A stretch of DNA of 64,000 nt from Muraenolepis orangiensis (lineage: Eukaryota > Chordata > Actinopteri > Gadiformes > Muraenolepididae), in NCBI GenBank assembly GCA_027704905.1, contig CM051004.1, forward strand, positions 7,810,223 through 7,874,222, in the 5' to 3' direction. This document shows, piece after piece, positions 36,903 through 49,974 of this stretch. The position numbers and the translations under genes are program-made. Under the pieces are notes generated by a model. The model searched no databases. It saw only the letters and a program-made list of their open reading frames with translations, and was not told the DNA's origin. Numbering within the stretch: the first letter of the stretch is position 1; each line of letters starts with the position of its first letter.

Positions 36903-38059
36903 ACAAAGGCACTTTGGTATCCAGTCGACTTTAACTTTGAGCCAGGTCCTGTAGTCATAGTAGATGGTACAATTGGTCACAAAGCCTCGTTCAACCAAAA
37001 ACATGTGTTGCACTGTTTTCACATCCACCCTCAGTGTAGCCGAGGTTAAACGTGGACTCTAGAGGGCGCCCACATGTCAAGTCAAGTCATGTCAGGTTTA
37101 AGTATGTGGTGTGAAAATCTTATGTGCAATACCCGACGACAGTAGACAGCAGTTGTAAAAATAAGATAAAAATAGAAAAAAATAAACATGTCAACTAGCC
37201 TACTGAATTGAACACTAATGGCATGTTTATATATGATCTTTCAATCTAAATTAAAGACCTCTAGTTATGATCTTTCAATTAAGATTAAAGACCTCTGACG
37301 TTAAGTGTCTCAGTGTATCTCGAAATATTTGACTATAATGCAACATATGAGTGAATAAATTGTAATAATAATGCGTTTGTATTGCACTTTTCATTCACAA
37401 TAATCTCAAAGTGCTAAGTAAATAAAATTGTAATTGTAGCGTGGCAACAACAGTTAGCATTTCCAGTAGGTATTAGCCATAAGTATCAACAAGATTCTTC
37501 ACAGTGAAGGCCAATAATATAGCATTATATTGCAAAAGTTTGCCAATAGTTGAGATAGCTGTTGAAGCTAGGCTCAATTTCAAAGAACACAAATTATTAC
37601 CGATCATTACAAATTATTACAAAGTATGGCAATTACGATCTGTCCACTAGTTAATCGAATTTGAGTATTTGAGATGAAAAAACAGTGATTACTGTTTTCT
37701 TTCACGACTGTTTTCTTCTTCAGGATTTTTTTTTGGGTCCTTATGTACCCTGAATAGGTCAGACAAAAGTGATTGGAGAACTTGGTAAAGTGAAATATAT
37801 ACTGAAATATAATCCAAAATGTCATTGTTAATTCATTTCTGTCTACATCTGTAATATGAGTTATGTTCCAATTTAAAATGAAATATGATGTCATGAACAA
37901 AACTGACCAGGTGGTAGGCTACAACATGAACTTTGCTGCTACCGTTTATTAAACATGGTAAATAAATGTGCCGTGCCATCAGAAAAGGCACGTCAACACA
38001 CACAATGTCCCATCGCCATGTCACTGCCGGGTCAGGGACCCCAGGAAAGACACTACACC

Positions 38060-38295
38060 ACGTATGACGTCAAAAGAATATTGAATATAGAATATAGCTT
38101 TGCCTTCTGGCCCATCTCTCTTTTGGTTACAACGGTGCGGTAAAGGGCACCCAATACCGCTCCCGCTGCACCTATTCTCTGGTCAATCTCACTCTCCATC
38201 CTCCCCTCACTCGAGAACCAGACCCCGAGATACTTGAACTCCTTCACTTGGGGTAAGGAATCACTCCCTACTTGGAGTAGATAATAATCCACCGG
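38060..38295 (-). mobile_element. I-like LINE ORF2 fragment
   Basis: The minus frame reads LPQVKEFKYLGVWFSSEGRM then IDQRIGAAGAVLGALYRTVV and KREMGQKAKL. These are post-RT motifs of the family seen at 10050-10760. Isolated fragment; both ends are lost. Confidence 0.8.
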
Positions 38296-38919
38296 TTTCC
38301 TGCTTTGTTTTAATATGTTGTCTTAAAATGGTTGAATTTTTTCAATAAATATGGTTATTAATGAAAATGATCTGGGAATTCTGTGATAGTTTTTGATTTT
38401 CTTCTATATTTGACCTGATAGTGACCTTAGTATATGCTAATTAGGCAAATTGCCCAACATGCGACTCTTAGCAACCACGGTGAATTACCACCGGAGACCA
38501 CCAGAGGGTGGGGCTGCTTTTGATCTATGGATCAGTCTGGAGTGAGCTTACTGAAATATGAAAATATGAGCAAATAAGTTAATGGAAGATGAGATGGAAG
38601 ATAATAAAATGGAATGACTTTTATTTACTGTATCTCTTTGTGTCTGTGTGTCAACTTATTTTTAACTTATTTTCGATCTATCAAAAACAATAAAGTAAAA
38701 TAAAAAAAGTTTTATAGCCACGTCCAGCCCGATTTGTTAGTGTCACACAACTTGACATCCATGGCATTACTTTTTGATTGCAATACAATCCAATGAACTG
38801 AAATGAAAGATGATGGCTATTTTAAGAATAACTAAGTAAGACATAATACAAAAGGCAAAAAAATAAGACTTAGACGCTGATATAAAGTTGTATTTGCATT
38901 GATTAATAAATAAGTTAAA

Positions 38920-38989
38920 AAGTGGAAAAATAAAACAATAATCACCCATCTATATATAGATGGGTGATTATTGTTTTATTTTTCCACTT
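38920..38989. repeat. 70-bp perfect palindrome
   Basis: Arms 38920-38954 (starts AAGTGGAAAAATAAAACAAT) and 38955-38989 are exact reverse complements with no spacer; the centre is CTATA|TATAG. I checked every base pair. See the adjacent inverted repeat at 39009. Confidence 0.95.
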
Positions 38990-39008
38990 GATTTTTCCAC
39001 TTTTATTT

Positions 39009-39069
39009 AGCCATCTTGATGGGGGGGGAGTGACTCCCCCCCCCGCCCCCCCCCCCCATCAAGATGGCT
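39009..39069. repeat. Inverted repeat with G/C homopolymer core
   Basis: AGCCATCTTGAT (39009-39020) pairs with its reverse complement at 39058-39069. Between them lie eight or more G, then GAGTGACTC, then long C runs, so the stem extends through the homopolymers. Confidence 0.85.
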
Positions 39070-39074
39070 GCATT

Positions 39075-39807
39075 ACTGCGTGAAACAACAGTGTTCTCCC
39101 GGTGGAGAAATGACGCAACAAGCCACGGTTCACGTTGGTTTTAGTAGTAGTACGGTAAGGCTCGCGCTGAGCCAACTCCTCCAATAGCGCCGTGCCCGCG
39201 CGCCCGAGCGTCCGCGTGAAACCCCTCCACCACCACATTGCTCAAGTGGACCGAACGGAACCGGTTCATCGAAGTGAGTAGAAAAAACGCGTAGCTGTGT
39301 TGTTTTTGGCTGTGTTTTTAATGTGTGTATATATACACACACATCGCTTGGAGAAAACACACACATGTGCTTCCCTATTTTCTCCCTCAATACTAGCTTT
39401 CTCTTTTGTTGTTGTTCCCCCCCCTCTCTCCTCGAGTGTGTGTGTGCGGAGGATCACCCGGCGCGCTCGCTCCTTCCTGGATCTTCGGGGGTCGTTTGTG
39501 TCGATATTTTTGTGGTACTCTAATTCAAACGAGTACGCCGGCGTATTCGATTAGATTAAGAAGTAGTTCCTTTTAAGTAGGTGTTGTGTGGTTTTTAATG
39601 TTTTTTGGGTTGTGTTTATTAAATTGTTGTCTGAATGAACACGGCGCGCTGTGGACAGTTCTTCTTCCAATGCTGGCTGGTCGCTGTCGTTGCTTTTTGT
39701 TTTTTTTCTTCTCCGCCGTCCAGCATGCAGTTGTGTGTTTTCCCCTCCCCGCTGGGTTCGGCCCGTAAAGAAAACTCAAAATAATCATGGGTGTGTGTAT
39801 GCGAAGC

Positions 39808-39840
<33 letters not shown>

Positions 39841-40340
39841 TTCTAGAATAATGTGTGGTCATTTCGCGTAGTTGGGTTGGTGGGTAGTAGTAGTAGTTGT
39901 CAGTCTCTCTCTCTCTCTCTTTCCCCGAGGCAAACAATGCTTCCAGTGTGTTGTAGAAGCAGCGCAGCTGGACACAGCTGTGTAGGCTCCTACCGAACTG
40001 CAACTCCGTGGCTCCCGGGGTAGACCCTCCGCTGCCCCTCGGTGGCTCCCGGGGTAGACCCTCGGTGGCTCCCGGGGTAGACCCTCGGTGGCTCCCGGGG
40101 TAGACCCTCGGTGGCTCCCGGGGTAGACCCTCGGTGGCTCCCGGGGTAGACCCTCCGCGGCTCCCGGGGTAGACCCTCCGCTGCCCCTCGGTGGCTCCCG
40201 GGGTAGACCCTCCGCTGCCCCTCGGTGGCTCCCGGGGTAGACCCTCCGCTGCCCCTCGGTGGCTCCCGAGGTAGACCCTCCGCTGCCCCGACTGGGTCCC
40301 AGTCGTTTTTGTTCACACTGAAAAATGGACATTTAACATT
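39075..40340 (+). promoter_or_regulatory. GC-rich candidate promoter/5' exon region for c1orf21
   Basis: CpG-rich sequence (39150-39280, 39440-39560) stands out from the AT-rich flank. A donor-like GAA|GTGAGT at about 39271 could end a non-coding first exon about 12 kb upstream of the coding ATG. Direction and target gene are inferred only from the next plus-strand gene. Confidence 0.35.
40008..40291. repeat. GC-rich minisatellite, 23/34-bp units, 10 copies
   Basis: The core unit GGCTCCCGGGGTAGACCCTC is followed either by GGT (23 bp) or by CGCTGCCCCTCGGT (34 bp). Copy order is long, 23 x4, a variant, then long x4, the last with one base changed. A minus-strand Gly/Pro/Arg frame across it is a repeat artefact. 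Confidence 0.92.
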
Positions 40341-41082
40341 GTTGTGTGTTGCTAGACCGCGTGGATCCCATAGCACTGATGCTACACGAGGAGCGTTCTC
40401 GCCAACATAGGATACATACATACATGCAGACATACATACAGACACCGGGCATGTTAATGGCCAAAGGATTAGGGCAGTCACATGGACATTTCTTAATGCA
40501 ACTCTGCATGGATTTTGTGAGGGGGGGGGGGGGGGGTCGCATTGACAGACGGACTAGTGTAGACTTCCCCATGTGAAATGTGCCGGATCGTTGTCATTCT
40601 TGTATGACGCTGGTGTGAGAGTAGGGTTTATTTGCGTAGCAGTGTGCTGCTGTCACCAGTAGCTTACCTCACCGACAGCTTACATCGGAGGGCTAGTAGT
40701 TTCACCAAGGGGTTTGCTGATTGGAGCATCATGGAAGAAGCCCCTTCTTAGCCGTATGGGTTCAGCTATTTCTCTCTCTCTACTCTCTCTCTCTCTCTCT
40801 CTCTCTACTCTCTCTCTACTGTGTGTTTTGCTCACACATGGCTTTGGTTCAGGCGGCTGAGACTTGGTCCTCCCTGCCAAAAATCTGCGACCCATGTCTG
40901 TCACTCGCTGTCCATCTACTGTGTGGTTGTGTTCTCTCTCTCTGTCAGTCAGTCACTCACTCATAGGCAGCATGGTCTATTATTAGGCCTGCCCTATAAT
41001 CTCCCATCCTGTCTCCCATCCACCAGACCATTCGTCCGACAGTGGCCCCTTCACCTTGTGTCCCCTCTCCTTGCTGCAGGTT

Positions 41083-41233
<151 letters not shown>

Positions 41234-43357
41234 CGGTGTGTATCCGTGTAGATCTGCAACTGGCACATGTTGAGTGATGGCGCGGGCCGGGCCATGATGC
41301 AATACAAGTGACTTCACCCATCGTCTTTATGGGGAGGGTGGTTTCCATGGTTACTAGGATGTCCTTTTTGTGTGATGCTCCCTATGTGGCAGTGCTAGTG
41401 GAGTGGTGTTAAGTGTCAGACGAGGCTCTCTTTATTGCAGCGCCGAAAGTACAAGACCAGCACAACATGATCGCTCCCGGGTTCAGCGTGTCTGTCAGTC
41501 TGGCTGATTGTCTGTCTGTCTGCCCGCCTGGATGGTTGCTTTAGGCGAAAAATAAATAAATTCCAGACGCTGTATGTATATATCACCACATGGAGGTGTG
41601 TGTGTGCGTGCTGTGTGTGCGTGCTGTGTGTACGTGCTGTGCGTGTGCGTGCAACTTGGCAGATCTACAGCGCTGCAGACCATGGTCCAAAGCAGTTGGT
41701 GTGTTTTCTGTTGGCCAGTGTTTCCCTTCGTCTTCCTGAACCGAGTCCACAGGGGACGGGCACGGGCACATTTTGTGAAGGGCGTGTACACATGCAGTGG
41801 CAGCCCCCCCCATCACATGACTATGGCTGTCGTTGTGTTTGCTGTGCTCTCTTGCTGCTCGTGCCCAGGGTCCAGTCTGGGTGTGACTGAAGGACACGGT
41901 TGCAACAGTCCCATGGATCTAGAAAACGGGCTTATGCATGCATTTTCATATCTCCTATAGAACACTGTCTCTCTCTCTCTCTCTCTCTGTCCCTCCCTCT
42001 GACTCTGCTGATGGCTCTCCCAATATCGCCCCTTTCTCTGTCTGTCTCCCCTCTGTCTGTCTGTTTCCCCTCTGTCTGTCTGTTTCCCTCTGTGCATCTG
42101 TCTCTGTCTCTCTGTTGTCCCCCCCCCCCCCCCCGTCCCCCCGTGGCTCTCCTCCCTCTGTGGCTCTTTATCGGCCTCCCGTGTTGTGGTATCAATCTCC
42201 CCCAGAGATATTTATTCCCATTAGGCTGAACTTGTCTGTTTCTCATCTCCAGGGCAGACAGCGTGCACGGTATGCTGATGAGATCGATCGCAGCACCTCA
42301 CCGCTAAACTGAGCTCAGAGAACAGAAAGCTCACGCTAAACTGAGCTCAGAGAACAGAAGGGGGACGGGGGACGACGACAAAGATTGTGCTCCGTCTCTC
42401 CTTTTGTTTAAGGTGTTGAGATACAGCATGTGATGATGATGATAACATTACACCTAGCTTCCTTTTGTACATTGGTGGCTAAACAACGCCCTGCATTTGA
42501 GTCACTATTTAATATTGTCAATATTTGTGTTGCTTTCAGGTTCTTTCTGTGGTAAATATGACATGTGGTCTACGTCAAATAATACACATTAGGATAGTCC
42601 TCTGTTTCTTCATGTATTATCTCTTTTTTTTTTTCTTTTTTTTTCTCTTCATAGAGATAAAATATGTAATATCTAGAACACTGAGGCCATTCCAATTGTG
42701 CACTAGAATATATAGTATGCAACTATTCTTCATACACTTTGATGGCTTGACATTTATATTGATAACGGAACAGGGATACGGCACACAATGTCACATTCAG
42801 GCAGATTTTCTTGGAACCTGGAGAAACCAATATGCCTCTACTCTTTGGTACACCGTTATGGGATTGATTTCAATAGACCGAAATGTTTTCATTAGCTTCT
42901 GCTGTTTTTGAATGGTGATTGTGTGGGGCTCTGTGCAGCATGGCTAGTCATGGAACTGCTTTTTCCATCTGAAAGGGTCATACAGACACCAGTCACGTTC
43001 GAGTTATGATAGCCGGGGCTCGTTTGTGGCAAGTAAGTTAAAAAGCAAGCCATGGGTAGAATAGGGGAAAGATAATTAAAAATGTAAAACGATTTTCACC
43101 ACCACCTCCAACGCACTCTATTTTACTTCTGCCACTCGAACACAGACAGAGGACACATACGCACACATACACACACACACTGGCTTGCCAATTTCTCTTC
43201 AGCATACTTGCCAATTATACATAGATTGATAATAAAGGTACTTATTTCAGCACTAATGATCTCGAATGAATATTCACCTCACCAGGCTATTTTATTTTGT
43301 CATCATGCAGCGGCTTCGATTTAGCAATTCAGATGGTAATATTCAAACCGTCTTGAC

Positions 43358-43378
43358 CCCCCCCCCCCCCCCCCCCCC
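43358..43378. repeat. Poly-C tract
   Basis: About 20 C in a row. Similar long C/G runs occur at 15210, 20524, 22890, 50824, 50959, 57999 and 62230 and are potential G-quadruplex or slippage sites. Confidence 0.85.
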
Positions 43379-43571
43379 TCTTTGGCAGCAAGCTACCGGT
43401 AAGGTCTGTTATGTCTGAGGTCACATCAATAGAGACATCAATAGAGAACGCCACGGCGACAGGTGCCATGCCGACCACGCTCGCACACGTCAAGGAGCAC
43501 GACCGGTGAACGAGAACTGCCACGCCACTTGAGTTTCGGATTGAGGCAAACGCATATTGCAAAGAGAGCCA

Positions 43572-43620
43572 GAGTCATTTAGCAGATGCTTTTATCGACT
43601 TTTAGCGACTTACAATAGTG
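43572..43620 (-). mobile_element. UnaL2-type LINE/SINE tail fragment
   Basis: The minus strand reads CACTATTGTAAGTCGCTAAA ... AAAGCATCTGCTAAATGACT, the L2 tail hairpin sequence seen at 13150 and 19310. The 43621-45058 stretch has no recognisable gene. Confidence 0.6.
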
Positions 43621-45058
43621 TTGGTAGAGACTTTTCTTTTAGTACATTTCTCAAAACTGTAATGAAAATCTATTCCCTGAAATGAACCGCTTAGAGCTAA
43701 AAGACGGTTTCCCTTTTTGATATGACTTTTAGAATTAGATTGATATGGAAATGCAAGCTTGGAGTGTGCAGCGCTGTGTCCGTCCGTTATGTGTTCTTTC
43801 CATGTACACTCCATTCTTCCACGGTGTTCATGTGGTCATTGAACACCAGCCCCTCGCATAAAGGGAAGTCACAGACTCATGATTGCATCTGCGGCTGCCT
43901 GCATGTACTTGGAGTGCAATGGAGTTCAGTTTAAGTCGAGTTCACCCCTCGACTTAATTAAGTCCAAATGTCACTGTGCGATGTGGGTTGGAAATGTCTG
44001 CAGACGACGCGCTAGAAAAAGGCTGAGTTCATGCCTTTTAATTCCTGTGGAAGTTTCCACCTTTTGGATTAATGGCAGAATATTGCAGCCCTAAATGTAC
44101 ATGCCACTCGGTTTTCAGCAGACAATTGAATATATGCTTAATCATAGGAGCCTTGCAGAATCTCGATTTAACGGTTGATTTTAAATAAAACTGTAATGTG
44201 GCGAAACGTACCAAAGACTGTTTCTAATTGAATTCCCTTCCTTTTGTAATGAGCCGTTCTCTGTAACAACGTTTTTCTCAGATGAGAAAAGGGTTCATAT
44301 GTGTACATTTCTTTTCAAATTCAAGCGTGGGTTCCTGACGGAACATAACACAAGGCACATGTCTATCTCACTCCTGTTTCGATAAAGAGGAGACGGAAAG
44401 CATTGAGGAAACTGTCAACCACAATGTCAAGCAATCCCGTTTGTTCACTGGAATGATTAGGCTAAGTCCTCTCCTTGACAGTGTGTATGGGGATGGGATG
44501 GTCTTGTTCTCTGAAGGCAAAAGTGCTGCCGTCAACCGCTGTTAATGTCCACAGTGTTTGTGTGTGCTTTACATGAGGTTGCATTGCAAGGTGCAATCGC
44601 GGTCTACTATTCGGCCTTACAGAAGAGCTCCTTTATCCACATCCTCCATCCATTTGTGGGATCTACCACCTGTATGCATGTGCACACATTGCACATGAAC
44701 TAACGTACGCATGTATTTCTCTGCATTTTTATTTCACCATACCCATATCAATGGTTGAGCTGTTTGCATATTCAAGCATGTACTGTGTGCTAGCTTGCGT
44801 GCTAGCTCCCTTGTGGTGGGCGTTGGCAGCGTCTCCTAGCCTCTCGTCTGCGTGATGGAGGAGAGCTTTAACCCCGGGGACAAATGTTGAGCTGCGGCGT
44901 TCGCTGCCAGGCGAGGATAAATATTATTGCGCTTTGGCCGGCGTTCCGCAGCAAAGCCGCGCACCGACAACGCAACCACCTGAGGTGACTGCTTCACCTG
45001 TGGGTCCCTGGAGCACGATGCTTCAGCTAGAGAAACGACTGGGAGCTTCTCTGCAGTG

Positions 45059-45432
45059 ATATGAGCTAGTTGGTACTAGGGATATGTGCTAGTTGGTACT
45101 AGGGATATGAGCTAGTTGGTACTAGGGATATGTGCTAGTTGGTACTAGGGATATGAGCTAGTGTTGGTACTAGGGATATGAGCTTGTTGGTACTAGGACT
45201 ATGAGCTAGTTGGTACTAGGGATATGAGCTTGTTGGTACTAGGGATATGAGCTAGTTGGTGAAATGAATATGAGATAGTTGGTATGAGGAAGCTGGTACA
45301 AGTACTTTGAGGGAGTTGGTACTAGGACTATGAGGTAGTTGGTTCTAGGACTATGAGCAAGTTGGTATGAGAAATATTAGATGGTTGTTACTAGGAATAT
45401 GAGCTAGTTGGTACTAGGAGTATGAGCCAGTT
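45059..45432. repeat. 23-bp minisatellite, about 15 copies
   Basis: The unit GATATGAGCTAGTTGGTACTAGG recurs with variants (TGTGCTAG, GACTATGAG). Left copies are near identical and right copies more diverged, which fits expansion at the left end. Confidence 0.92.
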
Positions 45433-46394
45433 CAAACAACTCTCTGTCGTCCCATGAGTCATGACACACACGGGCCTGCTTTGTTTATGGCCCCGTGTAA
45501 ACACACAGTGCGTGAGAACCGGCTCGGTGGTGTGTCTCGGCGCCGGCCGTGTTTTATCCACCACGTCGCCTTCGATGTCGTGTCAAAAAAATTGACGAGT
45601 CACTTTTTGCTTCACGCCGTGCCGTGTAACGGCACTGCAGCCACAGCTATTACGCCAGTAACACCCCTCCACCCTCCCAACTCGGCATCAGCGTAACACA
45701 GCAGGCCCTGGTACACGGTGTATTAGAATCACAGTGTGGATTCTGAGGAGTGAGAAGGTTCTCGCTCAGAGAGCTGCTTTGGCTCGGGTCTTTCTGTGCA
45801 GCAGGATCGAACTCCTGTGTGTGTGTGTGTGTCACGCCTGAGGTGACTTTCTATGTCAGAAAGCCACTGTACTAGTGACACTTGGACACACCCACCTGGT
45901 CTATGACCAGGTACCAGCTAAACGTGTGGTGGGGGGGGGGAAACTTGTTATATTCTCTTACAATTCTTCCCGTCACTCACACACAGCCAGTTTTTCAGGC
46001 TCTTTGATTGCTCACATGCCCTCTGACACAATGCCTATTTTTAAAAGATTGTCGTGTATCCATCGTCAAATATTTCAACACAGTCTTGCCGATAACCACC
46101 TTTGACAAACTGACTTGTTGAAGAACTTTGCCATTGAACACACTTGATTGGACCTGACCATGACAAACAGTGGAATGCGGACTAGGGCTGCTATTGATTT
46201 TAATATTTCCCTCTGGGATTTCTTTGGGATAAAATGTCATAACTAATAAAAGTTAGCAGACCCATCGGGCCATCTAACATTAGTTTGCTTTTGGTCTTGA
46301 CAAGCAGATAAGGAACATTTTTTTTTAAATGAATAGATGAATACGCAATGATCTGTAACGATCTGTAACACAGATACAATAGCCACATTGCCAC

Positions 46395-46661
<267 letters not shown>

Positions 46662-47580
46662 AGATCTAATATGCCCAGGTCAGATCCGGCGTGAATGTCT
46701 GAAGGAGGAAGCGTGTGCCAGATATCCCCCGGTCAGGCCGCGTTCATCAGACCGTCAGCCCTGAGCTATGCTTGCTACGTGGGCGAGAGGAGCGCCGAGG
46801 GTGCGAGCGTTGGTGTTAGGATCTTGGCTTTGCTCGCCAGAGTCGTCTTGCCCCATTGACACACTTCCACATCTGTTCTGGTGGGGGGGGGGGGGGGGGT
46901 CAATGGCTCGGCAGCGGGCCTGCATAGAGAGCCTGCATTGTCAGGCACTTCTCTCTGCCCCCGTTAACCCTAAGAGTACTACACGCAGTGCTCCACGGCC
47001 CCTATGGTACTCCGACCGGGTTAGAAAGGACGGCATGGTGCCGACACGATCCCCCCCCTCCGTTCACACAGCTGCGTCCTTCACGCTTTTCGGGGCGCCG
47101 CTGTGTGCGCATTTATTGTTTAAAGCGTCTGGGCGTGGAGATGTCACACACAAGCTTTCTCTTAGAGCGTTCTCTCAAGTGGCGGTGGGCCGCTTCTTGG
47201 GTTCGTTCCGTGATCACGACCACACTGTGAACCCAACCTCGCGTGTGTCAGGCGGATATTGACTGATGGCATTGTGTGTGCCTAGTAGCTACATAGTAAC
47301 TAGTAGCTACATGTCTGGTGCTGCCGTGTGTGTGTATATATATATATATCTATATCTATATCTCCCAGTAGTGGTTTCCCCACAGTGCAACAATACTAGA
47401 TTTATAGTCTGTGCTCTCGGATCACTTTTTTGGGTCTACTTTCAACGCACACAAATCAAACCCATTGCTGCTACTGCTACTGAAGTCCACCAGGGCTGCT
47501 CGGGTTTACTCAAGGATTTCTCCGTTCCCCCGGCTGATCCACCATAGCACAGCACTTTCCTTCCATGTATTAGGCCCAAG

Positions 47581-47582
<2 letters not shown>

Positions 47583-47627
<45 letters not shown>

Positions 47628-47924
47628 TCTCCCCTTCTGTTTGAATTGCTCCACTTAACAGTTTCTCTCGGGTGACATTCCTCAGGTCGTGCAAGTCCCA
47701 AGTTGTGTTGTACATTCTTAAAGACACGCATGCGCAGTGTGTGCACACATGCACGCACACACACGCGCAGTGTGTGCACACATGCACAGACGCATGCACG
47801 CACACACACGCGCAGTGTTAAATAGAGGTGAGCTCATGAATTGAGTCATTGTTGGTCTTTTCTTGTCTAGTGTTCTCGTAAGTTGTTGGTACTAGTAAGT
47901 AACCCCCTTAGTGCTATATCTATT

Positions 47925-48003
<79 letters not shown>
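47583..48003. repeat. Cluster of alternating purine-pyrimidine repeats
   Basis: (TG)n at 47583-47625, two copies of an about 45-bp GCGCAGTGTGTGCACACATG repeat at 47725-47818, and (CA)n at 47926-48003. Strong Z-DNA potential by composition. Confidence 0.8.
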
Positions 48004-48005
<2 letters not shown>

Positions 48006-48823
48006 CATGTTCGTTTGTGTGTGTATGGCGGTCTTAATCATTGTATATGCTTGTGTGTGTGTGTGTGGACTGTCATGTACATGAGGATAAGTAGATGCGT
48101 ATGTGCACATGTAAGCCGCTATCTGATAGCGATGCACATTCATGGGCGGACGTGCAACATCATCCACTTGGACATGTACATCATCAGCTTACACATGAAC
48201 ACATACGGGTCCACTCACACATGTAGGCCACATGGGCTGTTGGGTTTGACCCGGCTCTTGAAACATCCAATCAGGGCACAGTGTGCTCTGGGGGTTGTTG
48301 TCCAGTGTGTGTGCGTGTGTGACACTAGATAAGTTGACGTTACAAGTAGCTAGCTAGTCTGTTTTATGTTCAATGTTGTCAATGACGAGAGCTGGCTGTA
48401 AAAAATCTAATAAAAAAGACAGTTCCGTTTGTTAGTTGTTGGTTGGAAAGGGGACCATGATATCCAATTGGAGGAAAACCTTAGAGTGTGTGTGTGTGTG
48501 TGTGTGTGAGACTGACACAAACGGAACCAGACATAGTCTGGCTATATATATATAGATATAGATATAGATATATCTATCTCTATCTCTATCTCTATCTATA
48601 TATAGACAACGGTGCACAAACCTGCTGCACGACTATTGGAAAGCTGCTTGCATGATGTCCACATAGTCACACACTGTAGAGTGGCGACAGGTTAAATCAC
48701 ATACAGACCACAATAGTTCACAATAGTGCTCCGTTTCAGAGCTAGGGTGGTGGTCGTCCGCATGGCTTGTGTCAAGAGACTAGGCATTACCCTGAGGACG
48801 AATGCAAATGGGGCACATTCAGT

Positions 48824-48868
48824 CTCCAGTGGACAATAGAGATGCTACATCTCTATTGTCCACTGGAG
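48824..48868. repeat. Perfect 21-bp inverted repeat with 3-nt loop
   Basis: Arm 48824-48844 (starts CTCCAGTGGACAATAGAGAT) is the exact reverse complement of 48848-48868, with CTA between. Mixed composition, so not a simple-repeat palindrome. Confidence 0.92.
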
Positions 48869-49771
48869 CAGGACCACATTGTCGGCGGGTGTGACCGGCG
48901 GCTCCCATTGCACTGGGCCGCGGGAATCTGTTCTGCTGGTAACACCTACAAGTAGATCAGAGGACGGCAGTGGCCCCTGGTCACTGGCTTCAAACACAAT
49001 CACAACAGATGGATGAGCGGTCAGTTCTCTGAAGGCATATAGGAGTCCAACGATGCAACTAGTACCGCCTGCAGTAAGCACAGACTGGTATACATCTTGT
49101 AATATAACCCCCCCCCCCCCCAAATGAAAGGTCTGTAGACCTGTATTCTTCCTATTGCCATACTGCTACTGACTGCGCTTTTATGCTGTCCCTTGTATGC
49201 ACTCTATGTAAGCATCATAGCGTGTACATAATGTCAGCAACATAGATAATCGGTTTTGAATAATCTTTCCAGGAGGAAAGCACAGCGACATTGCGGCGTT
49301 GTTGCGCCGTCTCTTGGCTAGCGTTAGCGTTGGCTACATTGTTGAGGTTTGCTTTTCCTCCAGTCGGATTTCATGCCACCAACCACCAGCAAATGAGTGT
49401 TACACATTTTGAAAATACAGTGTGTGTGTGTGTGTGTGTGTCCTTGGTTGTCAGGAACCTGTGAGAAAGTGTGTTGCGGGCCCCACTCAGCCTAAGGAGA
49501 TTAATGTTATCCAGGCTGACCTTGAAGCCGAAAGAAGATAATCATGCCATAGATTCACCAATCTCACTCTTACATCTCACTCGTGCATTAACTACACTGG
49601 GCTGGATTGACCCAATAGTGTTTGCGGGTGTTTTGTACGGGATAAGCTAAATCCGTAGACTTCATCAGGGGAGACGCAGCTAAGTAAGTGCATGGGTGAA
49701 ATGCGATGATGGTGATTAAGGTGACGTTAATCAACATTGGATGAGGCATCCAACCAATAAGCAATTGATTT

Positions 49772-49974
<203 letters not shown>

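Noticed and set aside
36699..37049. Overlapping Cys/Trp/Gly and His/Pro/Thr proteins on both strands
   Set aside because: All frames are open because of the 13-bp minisatellite.
39859..40481. Minus-strand Gly/Pro/Arg-rich proteins of 157-163 residues
   Set aside because: Read-through of the 23/34-bp minisatellite; no domain, no splice context.
47690..47820. Evenly spaced short repeats resembling a CRISPR array
   Set aside because: Only two copies, purine-pyrimidine alternation, and the genome is vertebrate.
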